DNA of 64,000 nucleotides from an uncultured Bacteroidales bacterium (lineage in GTDB: Bacteria; Bacteroidota; Bacteroidia; Bacteroidales; Paludibacteraceae), in contig CAKUUM010000005.1 in assembly GCA_934692905.1 (NCBI GenBank), positions 1-64,000 on the forward strand, written 5' to 3'. The translations under genes were made by a program, and so were the position numbers. The notes under the pieces are model-generated. The model did no database searches and was not told where the DNA came from. It worked only from the letters and a program-made list of their open reading frames with translations. Of this stretch, positions 17,037 through 25,213 are shown piece by piece. Positions within the stretch are counted from its first letter, which is position 1. The number at the start of each line of letters is the position of its first letter.

Positions 17037-18464
17037 ATGAAAGTTTGTGATGATAAAATAGATTTGCCCGTGCTGCACCTCGTGGGCGAGGAGGCGGACA
17101 GGCTGGGGATGGAGTGCTACGTGATAGGCGGTTGGGTGCGCGACCTCTTCCTTCACCGCCCGAGTACCGACATCGATGTAGTGGTGGTCGGTAGCGGTAT
17201 CACGTTGGCTGAGGCGGTAGCCAAACGCCTCGGGCGGGGTGCACACTTGAGTGTATTCCGCACCTACGGAACCGCGCAAGTGAAAAAGGGAGACACCGAA
17301 CTGGAGTTTGTGGGGGCACGCCGCGAGAGTTACCAGCACGACTCGCGCAACCCGCACGTGGAAGACGGCACCCTTGAGGACGACCAGAACCGCCGTGACT
17401 TCACCATCAACGCGATGGCAATATGCCTCAACCACGACCGTTACGGCGAGTTGCTTGACCCCTTCGGAGGTATCCACGACCTCAACGAGTGCGTCATCCG
17501 CACCCCGCTTGACCCCGACATAACTTTCTCCGACGACCCCCTGCGCATGATGCGCGCCATACGCTTTGCCACACAGTTGGGCTTCTACCTCGACCGCGAG
17601 ACCTTCGACGCCATCGAGCGCAATCGCGAGCGCATCAAAATCATCACCCGCGAGCGCATTGCCGACGAACTGAACAAGATAATGCTCTCCCGACGCCCGT
17701 CCGTAGGGTGGATATTGCTGGACAAGACGGGCTTGCTGCCGCTCATCTGCCCTGAGGTGGCAGCCCTCAAAGGCGTGGAGACAAAAGAGGGCAAGGGGCA
17801 CAAAGACGTGTTCTTGCACACACTGCAAGTACTTGACAACCTGTCTTCTAAGTCCGATAACCTGTGGTTGCGCTGGGCGGCACTCTTCCACGACATCGGC
17901 AAGCCCAAGTCCAAGGCGTGGGACCCGCAGGCGGGCTGGACCTTCCGCAATCACAACTACATAGGCGCGAAGATGATTCCGCGTATCTTCAAGGCGATGA
18001 AGTTGCCGCAAAACGAGAAGATGGACTATGTGGTGAAGATGGTGGACCTGCACATGCGGCCTATCAACCTGATAGAGGACACCGTCACCGACTCCGCCGT
18101 GCGCCGGCTGCTGTTTGAGGCAGGCGATGACATCGACGACCTGATGCTGCTTTGCGACGCCGACATCACGTCACGCAACGCGGAGAAAGTGAAGCGTTTC
18201 CACAACAACTACCAACTTGTGCGGCAGAAGATGGTGGAGTTGGAAGAGCGGGACCGCATACGCAACTTCCAACCGCCCGTGCGCGGTGAGGAAATCATGT
18301 CGCTGCTGCACTTGGAGCCTTGCGCCCGCGTGGGCGAACTGAAAAGTGCCATCAAGGATGCCATTCTCGACGGAATTATACCCAACGAGTACGAGGCAGC
18401 CAAAGCATATCTGATGAAAATAGCCAACAATGGGGACACAACAAGCCCCCATGACGAGAAATAG
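17037..18464 (+). CDS. cca: CCA tRNA nucleotidyltransferase (HD-domain type)
   Basis: Adds or repairs the 3' CCA end of tRNAs, needed here because none of the four tRNA genes in the window encodes CCA. The 475-residue protein has the nucleotidyltransferase head with GGWVRDLFLHRPSTDIDVVV (glycine loop and the DxD catalytic pair), RRDFTINAMA, the RNA-binding helices, and an HD domain with FHDIGKP. The start ATG at 17037 is preceded by TTAGGAG, one of the clearest Shine-Dalgarno sites in the window. nadB follows 3 bases after the stop. The HD domain may add phosphatase or phosphodiesterase activity, as in E. coli. Confidence 0.93.
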   Translation: MKVCDDKIDLPVLHLVGEEADRLGMECYVIGGWVRDLFLHRPSTDIDVVVVGSGITLAEAVAKRLGRGAHLSVFRTYGTAQVKKGDTELEFVGARRESYQHDSRNPHVEDGTLEDDQNRRDFTINAMAICLNHDRYGELLDPFGGIHDLNECVIRTPLDPDITFSDDPLRMMRAIRFATQLGFYLDRETFDAIERNRERIKIITRERIADELNKIMLSRRPSVGWILLDKTGLLPLICPEVAALKGVETKEGKGHKDVFLHTLQVLDNLSSKSDNLWLRWAALFHDIGKPKSKAWDPQAGWTFRNHNYIGAKMIPRIFKAMKLPQNEKMDYVVKMVDLHMRPINLIEDTVTDSAVRRLLFEAGDDIDDLMLLCDADITSRNAEKVKRFHNNYQLVRQKMVELEERDRIRNFQPPVRGEEIMSLLHLEPCARVGELKSAIKDAILDGIIPNEYEAAKAYLMKIANNGDTTSPHDEK

Positions 18465-18467
18465 ACA

Positions 18468-20066
18468 ATGAAAAAGTATGACTTTCTGATTATCGGCGGC
18501 GGTGTTGCCGGTATGAGTTTTGCCCTCAAAGTGGCACGGGCACAGAAGTACCGCATTGCGCTCTGCTGCAAGACCACACTCGAAGAGACCAACACCTCGA
18601 AGGCACAAGGCGGCATCGCCAGTGTGACGAACCTGCTGGTGGACGACTTCGAGAAGCATATCCACGACACCATGGTGGCGGGTGACTGGCTCAGCGACCC
18701 CGCTGCCGTAGAGCAGGTGGTACGCAATGCCCCCAAGCAAATAGAGGAACTGGTGCACTGGGGCGTAAATTTCGACAAGAAAGCCGACGGCGAGTTCGAC
18801 CTCCATCGCGAGGGCGGGCACTCCGAGTTCCGCATTCTCCACCACGCTGACGACACGGGAGCCGAGATACAGCGAGGACTCATGGCTGCCGTGCGCGCGA
18901 ATCCTTATATAGATGTGCTGGAGAACCACTTTGCCGTGGAGATTATCACCCAGCACCACTTGGGCGTCCGCGTCACCCGCCGCACTCCCGACATCGAGTG
19001 CTACGGAGCCTATATCCTCGACCCCAACACCGGCAAGATAGAGACCTACCTCAGCCGCATCACCCTCATGGCAACGGGTGGCACGGGGGCTGTCTATGCC
19101 ACCACCACCAATCCCAATATCGCCACGGGCGACGGCATAGCCATGGTCTATCGCGCCAAGGGGCAGGTGAAGGACATGGAGTTCGTCCAATTCCACCCCA
19201 CCGCACTCTTCCACCCGGGCGAGACGCACCCCGCCTACCTCATCACAGAGGCGATGCGCGGCTACGGAGGTATCTTGCGACTGCCTGACGGTGAGGAGTT
19301 TATGCAGAAATACGACCCTCGTCTGTCTCTTGCGCCGCGCGACATCGTGGCACGTGCTATCGACAACGAGATGAAGATACATGGACTCGACCACGTCTGC
19401 CTCGACGTGACGCACAAAGACCCCGAGGAGACCAAACACCACTTCCCGAATATCTATGCCAAGTGCCTGAGCATAGGCATCGACATCACCAAGGATTATA
19501 TCCCCGTTGCGCCGTGCGCCCACTATATGTGCGGCGGCATCAAGGTGAACCTGGACGCACAATCCTCTATCCAACGCCTGTACGCTGTGGGCGAATGTAG
19601 TTGCACGGGGCTGCACGGTGGCAACCGTCTGGCAAGCAACTCCCTCATCGAGGCGGTGGTATATGCCGATGCCGCAGCACGCCACAGCCTAAGCGTGATA
19701 GAAAACTACGGTTTCAACGAGCAGGTGCCCGATTGGAACGACGAGGGCACCATGACCAACGAGGAGCACGTCCTCATATCGCAGGACATGCGCGAAGTGG
19801 GGCAGGTGATGTCCACCTACGTGGGCATCGTGCGCAGCGACCTGCGTCTGCGCCGTGCGTGGGAACGCCTCGACCTCCTCTACGAGGAGACCGAAGACCT
19901 CTTCAAGCGCGTCAAAGCCACACGCGAGATATGCGAACTGCGCAATATGATTAACGTCGGCTACCTCATCACCCGACAAGCCTTGGAGCGCAAGGAATCG
20001 CGCGGACTGCACTACACCATCGATTACCCCAAGAACCCCAATAATAATACACAAGAAGTATGGTAA
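18468..20066 (+). CDS. nadB: L-aspartate oxidase
   Basis: Flavoenzyme oxidising L-aspartate to iminoaspartate, the first step of NAD synthesis from aspartate. The 532-residue protein has the FAD dinucleotide motif IIGGGVAGMSFA near the N-terminus, the substrate/flavin segment SKAQGGIASV, MATGGTGAVYATTTNP, EFVQFHPTAL, and the capping region with CAHYMCGGIKVN and GLHGGNRLASNSLIE. The C-terminal helical domain is present. The related fumarate reductase/succinate dehydrogenase flavoprotein is excluded by length and motif details. It begins 3 bases after cca and overlaps the next start by 7. nadA and nadC are not in the window. Confidence 0.94.
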   Translation: MKKYDFLIIGGGVAGMSFALKVARAQKYRIALCCKTTLEETNTSKAQGGIASVTNLLVDDFEKHIHDTMVAGDWLSDPAAVEQVVRNAPKQIEELVHWGVNFDKKADGEFDLHREGGHSEFRILHHADDTGAEIQRGLMAAVRANPYIDVLENHFAVEIITQHHLGVRVTRRTPDIECYGAYILDPNTGKIETYLSRITLMATGGTGAVYATTTNPNIATGDGIAMVYRAKGQVKDMEFVQFHPTALFHPGETHPAYLITEAMRGYGGILRLPDGEEFMQKYDPRLSLAPRDIVARAIDNEMKIHGLDHVCLDVTHKDPEETKHHFPNIYAKCLSIGIDITKDYIPVAPCAHYMCGGIKVNLDAQSSIQRLYAVGECSCTGLHGGNRLASNSLIEAVVYADAAARHSLSVIENYGFNEQVPDWNDEGTMTNEEHVLISQDMREVGQVMSTYVGIVRSDLRLRRAWERLDLLYEETEDLFKRVKATREICELRNMINVGYLITRQALERKESRGLHYTIDYPKNPNNNTQEVW

Positions 20067-20857
20067 ACTACGCAATCGCCAATGCCTCAATCGTTCCCGT
20101 ACGGCGGGAACCTGCCGAGGAGAGTGAACAACTCACCCAACTGCTGTTGGGCGAACAATGCACGGTACTCGACCGCCTGCCGCGCTGGACCAAGGTGCAC
20201 TCCCTGCTTGACGGGCAGGAAGGCTGGGTGGACTTCAAGATGGTCACCCTTGTGGAGCAACTGCCTGAGTATCAACATCCAACGGCTATCGTCACAGAGC
20301 CCTACACCTTGGCGGTATCTTGCAACAGCCCCAAGGTGCGCATGCCGCTGACGATGGGAACACACCTGTCTGACTACCACGACGGCTTCTTCTCGGTGTT
20401 GGACACGCAGTACGAACTTCTGCCGCAGCACGCAACCGTGCAACCCCTGCCGTTTGAGTTGAATAAGATAGAGCAGGTGCTCATGTCGCTGCAAGGTGCC
20501 CCGTATCTCTGGGGAGGCAAAGGTGCCTTGGGCATCGACTGTTCAGGCTTCACGCAAGTGTTCTATGCGCTGTTTGGTGTACAACTGTTGCGTAATGCGC
20601 GCGAGCAAATCACGCAAGGCGAGACCGTTCCCGCATTGGCTGACGCACGCCTCGGCGACTTGGCGTTCTTCGACCACGCCGACCGCAGCCCGCAACAGAC
20701 TTCCGTCTCGCATGTCGGCATACTGCTCGACTCTATGCATATCATGCACTGCTCGGGTTGCGTGCATGTGGATAGTATTGATGATGAGGGCATTCATCTG
20801 CCTAATGGCGAACTGACACACCACTTGGTGGGGATTAGGCGTTATAAAACAATATAA
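20060..20857 (+). CDS. SH3 / NlpC-P60 cysteine peptidase
   Basis: A 265-residue peptidase of family C40. Two SH3-like segments (residues about 10-125, GEQCTVLDRLPRWTKVHS, GWVDFKMV) precede an NlpC/P60 domain with PYLWGGKGALGIDCSGF holding the catalytic cysteine and VSHVGILLD the histidine. The arrangement fits dipeptidyl-peptidase VI-like enzymes that trim gamma-D-glutamyl-diamino acid bonds of peptidoglycan fragments. No signal peptide is visible from the chosen ATG, which would fit a cytoplasmic recycling role, but another start cannot be fully excluded. It overlaps nadB by 7 bases. Confidence 0.86.
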   Translation: MVNYAIANASIVPVRREPAEESEQLTQLLLGEQCTVLDRLPRWTKVHSLLDGQEGWVDFKMVTLVEQLPEYQHPTAIVTEPYTLAVSCNSPKVRMPLTMGTHLSDYHDGFFSVLDTQYELLPQHATVQPLPFELNKIEQVLMSLQGAPYLWGGKGALGIDCSGFTQVFYALFGVQLLRNAREQITQGETVPALADARLGDLAFFDHADRSPQQTSVSHVGILLDSMHIMHCSGCVHVDSIDDEGIHLPNGELTHHLVGIRRYKTI

Positions 20858-20861
20858 CAGA

Positions 20862-21710
20862 ATGAGCGATAGGCGAAAGATAATATTATTGCTGTATGTG
20901 CTGGTAATGGTCTGCGGCTGTTCGTTTGTCGGAAAACGCAGCAACGGGGTAGTCGCGGAATATGACGGGCAAACCATTACGTTATCGGAAATTCAGCAAC
21001 TGACTGCAGGGCTATCCGCAGAAGACAGTGCCCGTGTGGCAGAGAGTTACATCCGTCAGTGGGCCACTGACCTATTGGAGTACAATGAGGCAAAAGACGT
21101 GGCAAACAAGAATATAGAACGGCTGGTGGAGGACTATCGCCACTCGTTGTACATCCATGATTATGAGGAACGGCTGATAGCGCAACGTATGCCCAAGCAC
21201 GTGGAAGACACATTGGTGGCACAATTCTATGAGACGCATACCCAGCACTTTGTGCTGAGAGAGACTATTCTGCGCGGTGTGCTGCTGGTGGTACCCAATG
21301 GCGCTCCGAAAATGGACAAACTAAAACAATGGCTGCAGCAACCCACTGACGAGACAAACATCGAAAGTATTGAGAAATACGCCTACCAATACGCAACAGG
21401 GTATGAGTTGTTTGTGGACGAATGGAAGACCGCCAACCAGATATTGATGCGTATGCCATTCAAGGAAGACGACTTTCAGAGACAACTCAGCCACAAGAAA
21501 CAGATTGAATTACAGGACAGTATCAGCACATACCTGCTGCAAGTGACAGATTTACACGCAGCAGGAGAGACAATGCCTTTGGACTATGCTACGCCTGAAA
21601 TTGAGAAATTACTGCTCAATCAGCGGCAGGTGGAGTTCATACAACACGAACGCACAGCCCTGTATGAGAAGGCTGTGCGCGAGCATAAGGTGAAGTTTTA
21701 CGAGAGGTAG
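20862..21710 (+). CDS. SurA/PpiC-like lipoprotein without visible PPIase domain
   Basis: A 282-residue lipoprotein: the N-terminal hydrophobic segment ends in a lipobox (VMVCGC, cysteine about 20). The rest resembles the chaperone part of SurA/PpiD family members in Bacteroidales: an N-terminal strand (VVAEYDGQTITLSEIQQL), long helices (EYNEAKDVANKNIERLVEDYR), and a C-terminal helix (FIQHERTALYEKAV). I see no parvulin PPIase domain. It is probably a periplasmic chaperone for outer-membrane proteins. It begins 4 bases after the NlpC gene. Three genes upstream (cca, nadB, NlpC) share the transcript. Confidence 0.72.
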   Translation: MSDRRKIILLLYVLVMVCGCSFVGKRSNGVVAEYDGQTITLSEIQQLTAGLSAEDSARVAESYIRQWATDLLEYNEAKDVANKNIERLVEDYRHSLYIHDYEERLIAQRMPKHVEDTLVAQFYETHTQHFVLRETILRGVLLVVPNGAPKMDKLKQWLQQPTDETNIESIEKYAYQYATGYELFVDEWKTANQILMRMPFKEDDFQRQLSHKKQIELQDSISTYLLQVTDLHAAGETMPLDYATPEIEKLLLNQRQVEFIQHERTALYEKAVREHKVKFYER

Positions 21711-21718
21711 GGCGGGTC

Positions 21719-22084
21719 TCACTTGAGTTCTGTGAAAACGGATTTCTCTTTGTCATATAACTCCGACCAACTCAACTCATCCTTTTCGGCATCATATTCC
21801 ATAAACCACATATCCTCTGTCATATCCTCTCCCGTCCGCGCGTTAGTCAGTTTGATAGTATCTTTGCCATTGTCTGCCCTACCCAATTCATACTTTCCGC
21901 CACCGACAAGCCATGCACCTGCAACAAACTGTCCATCCTCCCCGAATGCCATAATCTCGCTTATGTCACCTCGTTCGTTATACTGCACGAATATCCTTCC
22001 TGCCAAAGGCGATTTTTTCGCACACGACACACAGCACACGGATAAAACAACTGCACCCAATAGTGCAAACATTACCTTTTTCAT
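21719..22084 (-). CDS. Small lipoprotein of unknown function
   Basis: A 121-residue protein with signal peptide and lipobox (VCCVSCAKK, cysteine about 21). The mature part is beta-rich with acidic and glycine residues (FVQYNERGDISEIMAFGEDG). The pattern of short strands could be a lipocalin-like or META-like fold, but I do not recognise a family. It lies 46 bases downstream of the sigma-factor partner gene, so it may be the last gene of that unit. It is convergent with the SurA-like gene 8 bases away. Confidence 0.65.
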   Translation of the reverse strand: MKKVMFALLGAVVLSVCCVSCAKKSPLAGRIFVQYNERGDISEIMAFGEDGQFVAGAWLVGGGKYELGRADNGKDTIKLTNARTGEDMTEDMWFMEYDAEKDELSWSELYDKEKSVFTELK

Positions 22085-22130
22085 AACGGTTTCTCCTTTC
22101 TTGATTACGATTTATAATTGTTTTCTTATA

Positions 22131-22601
22131 CTACTCACTCATAGATAAGAAGCGTTGAAAATCAGCCGCTTGCTCATTCATTGTCTTAGGCTTCCCCACT
22201 CCACTTTTCTGCTGTGCCTGCAGGCTCGCCAAGTAGCGCGCATACTCCTTATACAACTTGCGGAACGATTTCATAGGGATTGCGGTATCAGGCACTTGCG
22301 TTACCGTTTTCGCTATGGGGTTTGTCTCCATCTCGGGCACTACAGGTTTCTGTCTCCACGGCTGCACTATCGCCATGCCGACTGCTACCACCACCGCCAC
22401 TCCTGCTACGCCTCGCCACACTCTCTGCGAGGTCAATCGCACCGTTTGTTGTGACTTTCCTATCGGATTCTGGGCTGTTATACGTGGCATAGCCCGCTTT
22501 TCTGCTTGTTTTCTACGCCTTACGGAGGACTGTAATTGGTCCTCAAAGGTTGCTTTATTTATATCTGACTTATTCATATCCGTATATTTATCTGTATTCA
22601 T
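22131..22601 (-). CDS. Single-pass membrane partner of the ECF sigma factor
   Basis: A 156-residue protein with a basic N-terminal region (SSVRRRKQAEKRAMPRI), one membrane segment at about 65-82 (GVAGVAVVVAVGMAIV) and a periplasmic helical tail (SFRKLYKEYARYLASLQAQQ). It overlaps the end of the sigma-factor gene by 14 bases, the usual arrangement for anti-sigma factors, and is small for one. No zinc (HxxxCxxC) motif is present. The role as anti-sigma is inferred from position and topology. Confidence 0.6.
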   Translation of the reverse strand: MNTDKYTDMNKSDINKATFEDQLQSSVRRRKQAEKRAMPRITAQNPIGKSQQTVRLTSQRVWRGVAGVAVVVAVGMAIVQPWRQKPVVPEMETNPIAKTVTQVPDTAIPMKSFRKLYKEYARYLASLQAQQKSGVGKPKTMNEQAADFQRFLSMSE

Positions 22602-23169
22602 AAGGTTTCATGCTTACCCGTAATTTTTGTGTCAGCGCATATAACCGCGACTTCACCGTACCCTCGGGTACACCCACCACCCCGGCTATCTCCGCCACCG
22701 ACAACTCCTCCCAGAAACGCAAGTCAAACAACACCTGTTCCGCCTCTGTCAGTTGCGCCAACACTTGGCGTAGCACCTCGTCAAATCGCCTTTCGTCCAT
22801 GCGCAGGGCAGTCATATCTTCCACCGCCTCTTCACTGGTTTGCAGCATTTCCTCTGCATAAATTATCTGATAATCAACGCTTTTGTAGTAATCTTTCAGC
22901 CTGTTGTACGCTATGGCAAACAGCCACGGTCGCACTTGTTGCCCCTGCCGCCAGGCTTGGCTTTTGCTCCAAATCACGAGGAAAATATCTTGTGTCAAGT
23001 CAGCCGCCACCTCATCATCTCCATTCATGCGCCTACTGAAGAACGACTGTACCGCACCCGCATACCTGTCGAAGAGCACCCCGAACGCTGCCTCGTCCCT
23101 ATTCTGCACAAGACGCATCAAATCCTCATCCGTGTGCCTGCTGTAGGTATGTCGTTGAAATATCCTCAT
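22588..23169 (-). CDS. ECF-type RNA polymerase sigma factor
   Basis: A 193-residue sigma-70 family protein with only region 2 (DEAAFGVLFDRYAGAVQSFF, DLTQDIFLVIWSK, PWLFAIAYNRLKDYYK) and region 4 (LTEAEQVLFDLRFWEELSVA, PEGTVKSRLYALTQKL) joined by a short linker, as in ECF sigma factors. No promoter of the TAnnTTTG kind is seen in the 83-base gap before topB, so it may be autoregulated. The following gene overlaps by 14 bases and likely encodes its partner. The regulon is unknown. Confidence 0.9.
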   Translation of the reverse strand: MRIFQRHTYSRHTDEDLMRLVQNRDEAAFGVLFDRYAGAVQSFFSRRMNGDDEVAADLTQDIFLVIWSKSQAWRQGQQVRPWLFAIAYNRLKDYYKSVDYQIIYAEEMLQTSEEAVEDMTALRMDERRFDEVLRQVLAQLTEAEQVLFDLRFWEELSVAEIAGVVGVPEGTVKSRLYALTQKLRVSMKPYEYR

Positions 23170-23252
23170 GTCACTAATGCATACGACTGAGTTGACAAAA
23201 CGTTCACAGAAAAATTACCAAATAGTGTTCGCCCTCGCGGGCACGCCATGCG

Positions 23253-25184
23253 TCAGAAGGGCTCAGCGTAAGTACATCCCTCGCGCCAACGTGAGCAACC
23301 GTAGCGCGTTTTCCCGCGGATAACCACGCCACGCCCACAAACAGGACAGCGCATACCCGACTTATCCGCCTTGACTTCGCGTACCACCTCAGAGGTCATC
23401 TGTTTGAGTTCGTCAAGGAACTGCTGTGCGGTGTAGTCGCCACGCTCTATCTCACGCAGTTTCTTCTCCCACAGACCTGTCAGTTCGGCGGACTTGAGGA
23501 GTGGCGATATGACAATGCTTATCAAGTTGATACCCAGTTCAGTGGCACGGATATTCTTCTTCTCGCGGACGATATACTTCCGCTGAAAGAGTTTCTCTAT
23601 GATAGCAGCCCGTGTAGAAGGGCGCCCTATACCATTCTCCTTCATGGCATCGCGCAGTTCTTCGTTGTCCACCGTCTTACCCGCTGTTTCCATGGCCCGC
23701 AGGAGAGTGGCTTCGGTATAGTACTTGGGCGGTGTGGTAGTCTTCTCCTTGAGTTGCGGCTCATGTGGTCCGGATTCGCCTTTGGTGAAGGCAGGAAGTG
23801 TCTTCTGCTCTTCGGCGGTGTCATCGTCCTCAATCTTTGCCTTGGCAAATACATCGCGCCACCCCGGCTTGATAATCTGACGACCCGTTACCTTGAAATC
23901 TATATCTCCCGCCTTGGCAAGCACCGTGGTATTCGCCACTTCGCAGTCGGGATAGAATGCCGCTATGAAACGGAGTGCCACAAGGTCGAAAACCTTGCGC
24001 TCCTGCTCCGAGAGGTTGTCGGGACGTTGCCCTGTAGGTATGATGGCATGGTGGTCAGTCACTTTCTTGTTGTCGAATACCTTTTTCGATTTGGGCAGGC
24101 TCTGTGCGCCCTTACCACCATCGGCTTTTAGCGGTAACAACGGTGTGATTTGCGGATAGAAGTCCTTAATGCCCGCCAAGGTAGCGGGTACTTTGGGGTA
24201 AATGTCTTCGCTGAGGTAGGTGGTGTCCACACGCGGATAGGTGGTGACATGCTTTTCGTAGAGGCTTTGGATAAGGCGCAAAGTCTCATCGGCAGAGAAA
24301 GCATAGAGTTTGTTGCACTCGACCTGCAGACTGGTCAAATCAAAAAGACGCGGGGCATATTCGGTGCCTTTCTTCTTCTCAACAGAAGTGATAGTCAGAG
24401 GTTTATCCTTGATACTATCCACGAGAGCCTGCCCCTGTTCGAGCGTGGTGATGGCGTAGTCGTCATCGTCCGCTTTGGTGAGTTGTGCGCTGAAAAGAGT
24501 GTCACGGTAGGTGGTCTTCAGTTCCCAATAAGTGCGCGGGACGAAATGCTCTATCTCGTTCTGGCGTTTGACTATCAATGCCAACGTGGGAGTCTGTACA
24601 CGCCCTATGCTAAGGACTTGCCTGTCACGTCCCGAGCCCTGCGCAAAACGCAAAGTGTAGGCGCGGGTAGCGTTCATACCGAGCAGCCAATCGCCAATAG
24701 CGCGCATCAGTCCCGCTTCGTAAAGGCGCTGGTAAGCGTCCTGACTCTTGAGGTCACGGAAACCTGCACGAATGGCATCCTCTGTCAATGAGGATATCCA
24801 AAGACGCTTGACGGGCACATGGCAGCCTGCTTTCTGATAGACCCACCGCTGGATAAGTTCTCCCTCCTGCCCCGCATCACCGCAATTGATGACTTCATCG
24901 GCTTGGGATATGAGTGTTTTGATGATGTTGAACTGCTTCTGTACGCCCGCATCACCACTGACTTTGATGCCGAAACGGGCAGGAATCATGGGGAGTGAGG
25001 AGAGGTTCCAGCCTTTCCATTGCTCGTTGTACTCGTTGGGGTCCAACAGGGCGCACAAGTGCCCGAACGTCCATGTGACACAATAACCATTCCCCTCCAT
25101 ATAGCCGTCGTGCCGGGTGTCAGCACCCAGCACGCGAGCAATATCACGTCCCACGGACGGTTTTTCCGCGACACACAGAATCAT
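23253..25184 (-). CDS. topB: DNA topoisomerase III (type IA)
   Basis: Single-strand passing topoisomerase. The 643-residue protein starts with the TOPRIM strand MILCVAEKPSVGRDIARVLG, has the acidic cluster GDAGQEGELI where type IA enzymes normally read DxDREGE, and the catalytic tyrosine in TTYPRVDTTYLS (about residue 315). A C-terminal C4 zinc motif follows (CPVCGRG and CSRWREGC). The DxDxE triad reads DAGQE here, so the second aspartate is glycine; this variant seems common in Bacteroidota topoisomerases. It lies 29 bases after the Wzc-like gene in one direction. Confidence 0.92.
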   Translation of the reverse strand: MILCVAEKPSVGRDIARVLGADTRHDGYMEGNGYCVTWTFGHLCALLDPNEYNEQWKGWNLSSLPMIPARFGIKVSGDAGVQKQFNIIKTLISQADEVINCGDAGQEGELIQRWVYQKAGCHVPVKRLWISSLTEDAIRAGFRDLKSQDAYQRLYEAGLMRAIGDWLLGMNATRAYTLRFAQGSGRDRQVLSIGRVQTPTLALIVKRQNEIEHFVPRTYWELKTTYRDTLFSAQLTKADDDDYAITTLEQGQALVDSIKDKPLTITSVEKKKGTEYAPRLFDLTSLQVECNKLYAFSADETLRLIQSLYEKHVTTYPRVDTTYLSEDIYPKVPATLAGIKDFYPQITPLLPLKADGGKGAQSLPKSKKVFDNKKVTDHHAIIPTGQRPDNLSEQERKVFDLVALRFIAAFYPDCEVANTTVLAKAGDIDFKVTGRQIIKPGWRDVFAKAKIEDDDTAEEQKTLPAFTKGESGPHEPQLKEKTTTPPKYYTEATLLRAMETAGKTVDNEELRDAMKENGIGRPSTRAAIIEKLFQRKYIVREKKNIRATELGINLISIVISPLLKSAELTGLWEKKLREIERGDYTAQQFLDELKQMTSEVVREVKADKSGMRCPVCGRGVVIRGKTRYGCSRWREGCTYAEPF

Positions 25185-25213
25185 TGTCAGTCTTCTACGC
25201 TAAGACACACATC

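Noticed and set aside
18171..19685. Minus-strand ORF of 504 codons over cca and nadB
   Set aside because: Covers two well-supported genes on the other strand and has no recognisable domains.
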